NCBI GenBank assembly: GCA_027600665.1
Contig: JADGJL010001108.1
Location: 1 to 10,090, forward strand
Direction: 5' to 3'
DNA: 10,090 bases
Source of the DNA: Irineochytrium annulatum
Lineage: Eukaryota > Chytridiomycota > Chytridiomycetes > Chytridiales > Chytridiaceae
The position numbers and the translations under genes were made by a program. Of the stretch, positions 7,801 through 10,090 are shown piece by piece. The number at the start of each line of letters is the position of its first letter. The stretch's first letter is position 1. The notes below the pieces were generated by a model. It had not been told where the DNA came from. It did no database searches and worked only from the letters and a program-made list of their open reading frames with translations.

Positions 7801-8321
7801 ATGAGCGTGAGAATGTACTGTTGCGCGGAAGGGATTGGCGATGTAGGCGTGCGGGGTATGTATCTTAAGGAGGACAAAGGGGAGAGAGGTTAAAGACCGA
7901 CCGGCCATCTCGTTGTTCCCATCCGATGTCGTCACTCAAGAAACAAACCGTAAAATCCATCCGATGCAAATTTTCTAATGGGGGTGAACAAGGTGCAAGA
8001 GAAATGGAAGAAAAGGGTACACGTGAATAATGATAGGTGCACGGAATAATAATGGGGAGGCGAGAGAAAAATCTAGGGTGACGAGTGTAAGAACGGCTGC
8101 GAAGAAAGGAGACCAGCCCCACCCAACGAGTCGTCCAGGTCACTACACCGGTTGTTCGAGAGAAAATAGAGATCGGGCCAAGGAGGATGGAGTGGAGATG
8201 TCAGGGATTCAGAAGGGAAGGACAAACCCAGCAAACGACAAAACCCAAACCATCACAACCAAAATTAATGAGCACATATACGACGAACAGAATACATAGG
8301 TGCACGTGGGGAGTTTTCAAG

Positions 8322-8525
8322 GGAACCAGCCCATGAAAAACCCCGCCTTTCGGATCCTTCATGGACGTAATCCGATCATCCAAAAATAAAATGAAAAGGG
8401 GGAAAAAAAAATAACAGAGAAACACCACAAAAGGGGTAGCCCTCATCAGAGACAAAATACAAAAAACAGTTGTAACAGGAAAGCAAATGGGGTGTGACGA
8501 CCGCCAGAACAGGAACCAGCCCATG
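8322..8525 (+). repeat. Separated 14-bp direct repeat
   Basis: GGAACCAGCCCATG occurs at 8322-8335 and 8512-8525, 190 bp apart, with no similarity to either side. It could be a duplicated binding site, a trace of an old duplication, or chance. Confidence 0.5.
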
Positions 8526-8571
8526 CCAGCGACGAACCCAGTTAGTCTATAGGAGAGGAAAAAGAGAACAA

Positions 8572-8645
8572 ATCATACACATCATACATGAAAGCCGATA
8601 GCCGGAACAGATAGAAATAGACGAGATGATCAGAGACGAGATGAT
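8572..8645 (+). repeat. Short tandem direct repeats in the purine-rich gap
   Basis: ATCATACA is repeated with a 9-bp period (8572-8579 and 8581-8588). AGACGAGATGAT is repeated with a 15-bp period (8619-8630 and 8634-8645). Both look like small slippage duplications. Confidence 0.55.
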
Positions 8646-8960
8646 TGATTCGGAGGAAAGAAAGAAAAACAAGAATGAATGCCGCAAACGCCGACGGAGC
8701 CAGCCTCCGACGCTGCGTCAAACATAAAAGTCTAAGCAGAGAAGATTAATTAAAAATGGCGGCAGAGTCAAATTAGAGAGTATAAGAGACGAGAGAAAGA
8801 AAAAAAAAGGAGTGTGTCGCAAATATGTCGACCGAAGGAGTGAGGGTCCATAGTTTGGGTGAAGGGAGCACACGATTAATAAGTATAAAAAAAAACTAAA
8901 AGTGTCGTTGAGGTGCGGCAGGTTTGGTGTCAAAAAAACGGGGAAGCAGGTCCCGTTTCT

Positions 8961-9966
8961 TTAGACAAGAACGACAGCGTCGTCGTTGGCGGCAGCGGGG
9001 ACGCCGTCGGCCTTGGGGTAGGCGGCGTTCTTGGCGCCCTCCTCGGTGACGACGGCGGCCGGGTTCGAGTCGGCGTCGGCGACCTGGACGGAGACAGCGA
9101 CCTTGGGGGAGGCAGCGTCGGGCTTTTCGGCGTCAATGGCCTTGCCGGGGAGGTTGACGATCGCCTTCTCAGCGATAGCCTCGTGGGCCTTGAGGTTCGG
9201 CTGGTTGCCGTCGCACCAGTTCCACTTGATGTCGATGACGCCCTATAGACGCGGGAACATTATTAGATCGTCATTATTAATACAAATGGCACTGAAGGAA
9301 AAATCTGATAGAGGTAACATACCAACTCAAGGTCGGCAATCTGCTGGAAGGCGCCGTAGGAAAGGTCAAGGGACCCGTTCTCGCAGGCCTCGCAGGAGTC
9401 CATGATCTTGACCTCGAGGCTCTTCCCGTTCGCCTGGTTCGTGACGGTGACCCTCTTGTGGCAGGTCGGGTTGCTGTAGTTGTCGCCGAGGCTGTTGAAG
9501 GTCGCCATGGACTAGTTGATTGAAACATTAGCTTTACATGTCGTCGTGGGTCATCATTAGGGGCCTTATCAAGGAGGCATCGCCAGTCATTTTTCCCCCC
9601 ACTGTCGTCAGCTCCCCGTCAAACGGCCTGTGCCACCACCACCCGACCACCCGTCCTTTCCTCGCTCCTCACGCCAAAAAAAAAATCCTCCGCACCCTTC
9701 CTTTCCTTCGCAACCGCGACAGCAATACTCACAATGGCCGCAATCATGTCGTAGTTCCCAAGAGACTCGCCGCACGCGCCGATGCCGTTGTCGGGGGTGT
9801 AGTAGGTGCCGCGACCCGTGTACTTAAACCCACCGAACCCCCCCCAGCGCCGGTCCAGCGGCGCGGCAGAGTCCATGTTCACGGGGGCAGCGACCACGGC
9901 CGGAAGGAGGGCGGCCGAGGACGCGAGGAGGACGGAGAGGACGGCGGAACGCGTGGTCATCATCAT
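8961..9966 (-). CDS. Secreted double-psi beta-barrel protein (expansin/loosenin/RlpA-like)
   Basis: Minus-strand model: exons 9966-9733, 9511-9323 and 9242-8961 (stop TAA), 234 residues, all joins in phase 0. The signal peptide is about residues 1-27 (SAVLSVLLASSAALLPAVVAA); LDRR (37-40) is a possible Kex2-type processing site. The barrel domain covers about 50-151: GRGTYYTPDNGIGACGE, NYDMIAAI, NPTCHKRVTV, VKIMDSCEACENGSLDLS, AFQQIAD and, closing it, GVIDIKWNWC. Five cysteines lie at 65, 95, 118, 121 and 151. Asp116 in MDSC sits where the conserved Asp of this family is expected. No carbohydrate-binding module follows. Instead residues 152-234 form a Lys/Ala/Val/Asp/Pro-rich tail ending DDAVVLV. 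Family knowledge: small fungal barrel proteins of this type loosen or bind cell-wall polysaccharides without clear hydrolysis. Three tandem ATGs open the gene, so M1, M2 or M3 may be used. Confidence 0.87.
9243..9322 (-). other. Intron 2 of the barrel-protein gene (80 nt)
   Basis: Donor GTATGT at 9322 and acceptor CTATAG ending at 9243, phase 0. Removal joins AFQQIADLEL to GVIDIKWNWCDG, the standard closing motif of the barrel. Confidence 0.87.
9512..9732 (-). other. Intron 1 of the barrel-protein gene (221 nt)
   Basis: Donor GTGAGT at 9732 and acceptor CAACTAG ending at 9512, phase 0. Removal joins NYDMIAAI to SMATFNSLGDNYSNPTC. It is clearly longer than the other introns here (59-139 nt). 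It contains a run of T on the minus strand near 9676-9684 and a run of G near 9595-9600. Confidence 0.82.
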
Positions 9967-10090
9967 GTTGGCTGGTTGTTTGCGGGGAGCGGTGAGGAAG
10001 TCTTGAGGTTGGAGAAGTGGGTGCGTGGGAGCGTGAGGGTCGGAAGGTGTTCTTGGGGACGACGACGGTGGTGGAGGCGGGGTGGTGGTG
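9967..10090 (-). promoter_or_regulatory. 5' leader and proximal promoter of the barrel-protein gene (partial)
   Basis: The coding strand here is C/T-rich (CCACCACCCC, CTTCCGACCCTC), typical of leaders of well-expressed fungal genes. No TATA or CCAAT box is visible before the window ends. Confidence 0.4.

Larger units (their letters stand above)
7166..8960. other. Intergenic gap between convergent genes; purine-rich + strand, no supported gene
   Basis: The first part is EDC3 3' flank. A T-run with TATATGTAATAC at about 7311-7335 resembles a fungal cleavage/polyadenylation region. From about 7635 to 8935 the + strand is dominated by A and G, including GA runs such as GAGGAGAGAGAGAGGAGAG. Open frames here, such as 7412-7804 (+) and the hydrophobic 8201-8524 (-), show compositional amino-acid bias and no domain. 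The pyrimidine-rich minus strand of the distal part may include the 3' UTR of the barrel-protein gene. Several short direct repeats are listed separately. Confidence 0.6.

Noticed and set aside
8201..8524. Minus-strand frame of 107 codons encoding a very hydrophobic, Phe-rich peptide.
   Set aside because: Phe/Leu richness is the automatic product of pyrimidine-rich DNA; no conserved motif or supporting splice structure was found.
8692..8712. Small hairpin CGGAG/CTCCG with a 5-nt loop.
   Set aside because: Only five clean base pairs before an A-A mismatch; too weak to call a terminator or RNA structure.
9061..9075. GGTTCGAGTC matches a tRNA B-box and can form a T-arm-like stem (GCCG/CGGC).
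   Set aside because: It lies antisense to the coding last exon of the barrel-protein gene, and no A-box or cloverleaf could be drawn around it.
8913..9248. Open frame of 111 codons on the + strand.
   Set aside because: It is antisense to the last exon of the barrel-protein gene. The open frame follows from the GC-rich codon use of the true gene and has no recognisable domain.

Overview
The window reads as fungal nuclear DNA. It is GC-rich, its genes are interrupted by short GT-AG introns (59 to 221 nt in the models built here), genes lie on both strands, and the proteins are eukaryotic: a vesicular-type zinc transporter, a secreted fasciclin protein, the mRNA-decapping scaffold EDC3 and a secreted expansin-like barrel protein. 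I cannot fix the phylum. A basidiomycete or an early-diverging fungus fits best; this is inference, with no marker gene behind it. I see no mobile element, CRISPR array, rRNA or convincing tRNA.

Layout. (1) 1-657, + strand: 3' end of a cation diffusion facilitator (zinc efflux) gene, cut by the window edge, with one intron. (2) 658-1746: a 1.1 kb gap between convergent genes, with three small hairpins at 1335-1423 but no gene I can support. (3) 1747-2806, - strand: three-exon gene for a secreted protein with one FAS1 domain that carries a Thr/Val/Pro-rich insertion. (4) 2807-3288: divergent promoter shared with EDC3, containing short upstream reading frames. (5) 3289-7165, + strand: five-exon EDC3 gene of 1182 codons. 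It has an N-terminal LSm domain, a central FDF motif and a C-terminal YjeF_N domain, joined by very long Gln/Met/Pro/Gly/Ser-rich linkers. (6) 7166-8960: a 1.8 kb convergent gap whose + strand is strikingly purine-rich and holds several short direct repeats. (7) 8961-9966, - strand: three-exon gene for a secreted double-psi beta-barrel (expansin/loosenin/RlpA-like) protein with an unusual 83-residue tail. (8) 9967-10090: start of that gene's promoter.

The genes do not form a functional cluster. Two encode secreted or surface proteins of the wall or extracellular space (FAS1 and barrel protein), one a membrane transporter and one a cytoplasmic P-body protein. The exon joins were made by eye, from splice signals, phase and continuity of known domains. 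All joins of the three complete genes keep frame and restore conserved motifs. The most notable features are the oversized prion-like EDC3 linker, the FAS1 insertion, the barrel protein's tail and the purine-rich gap.
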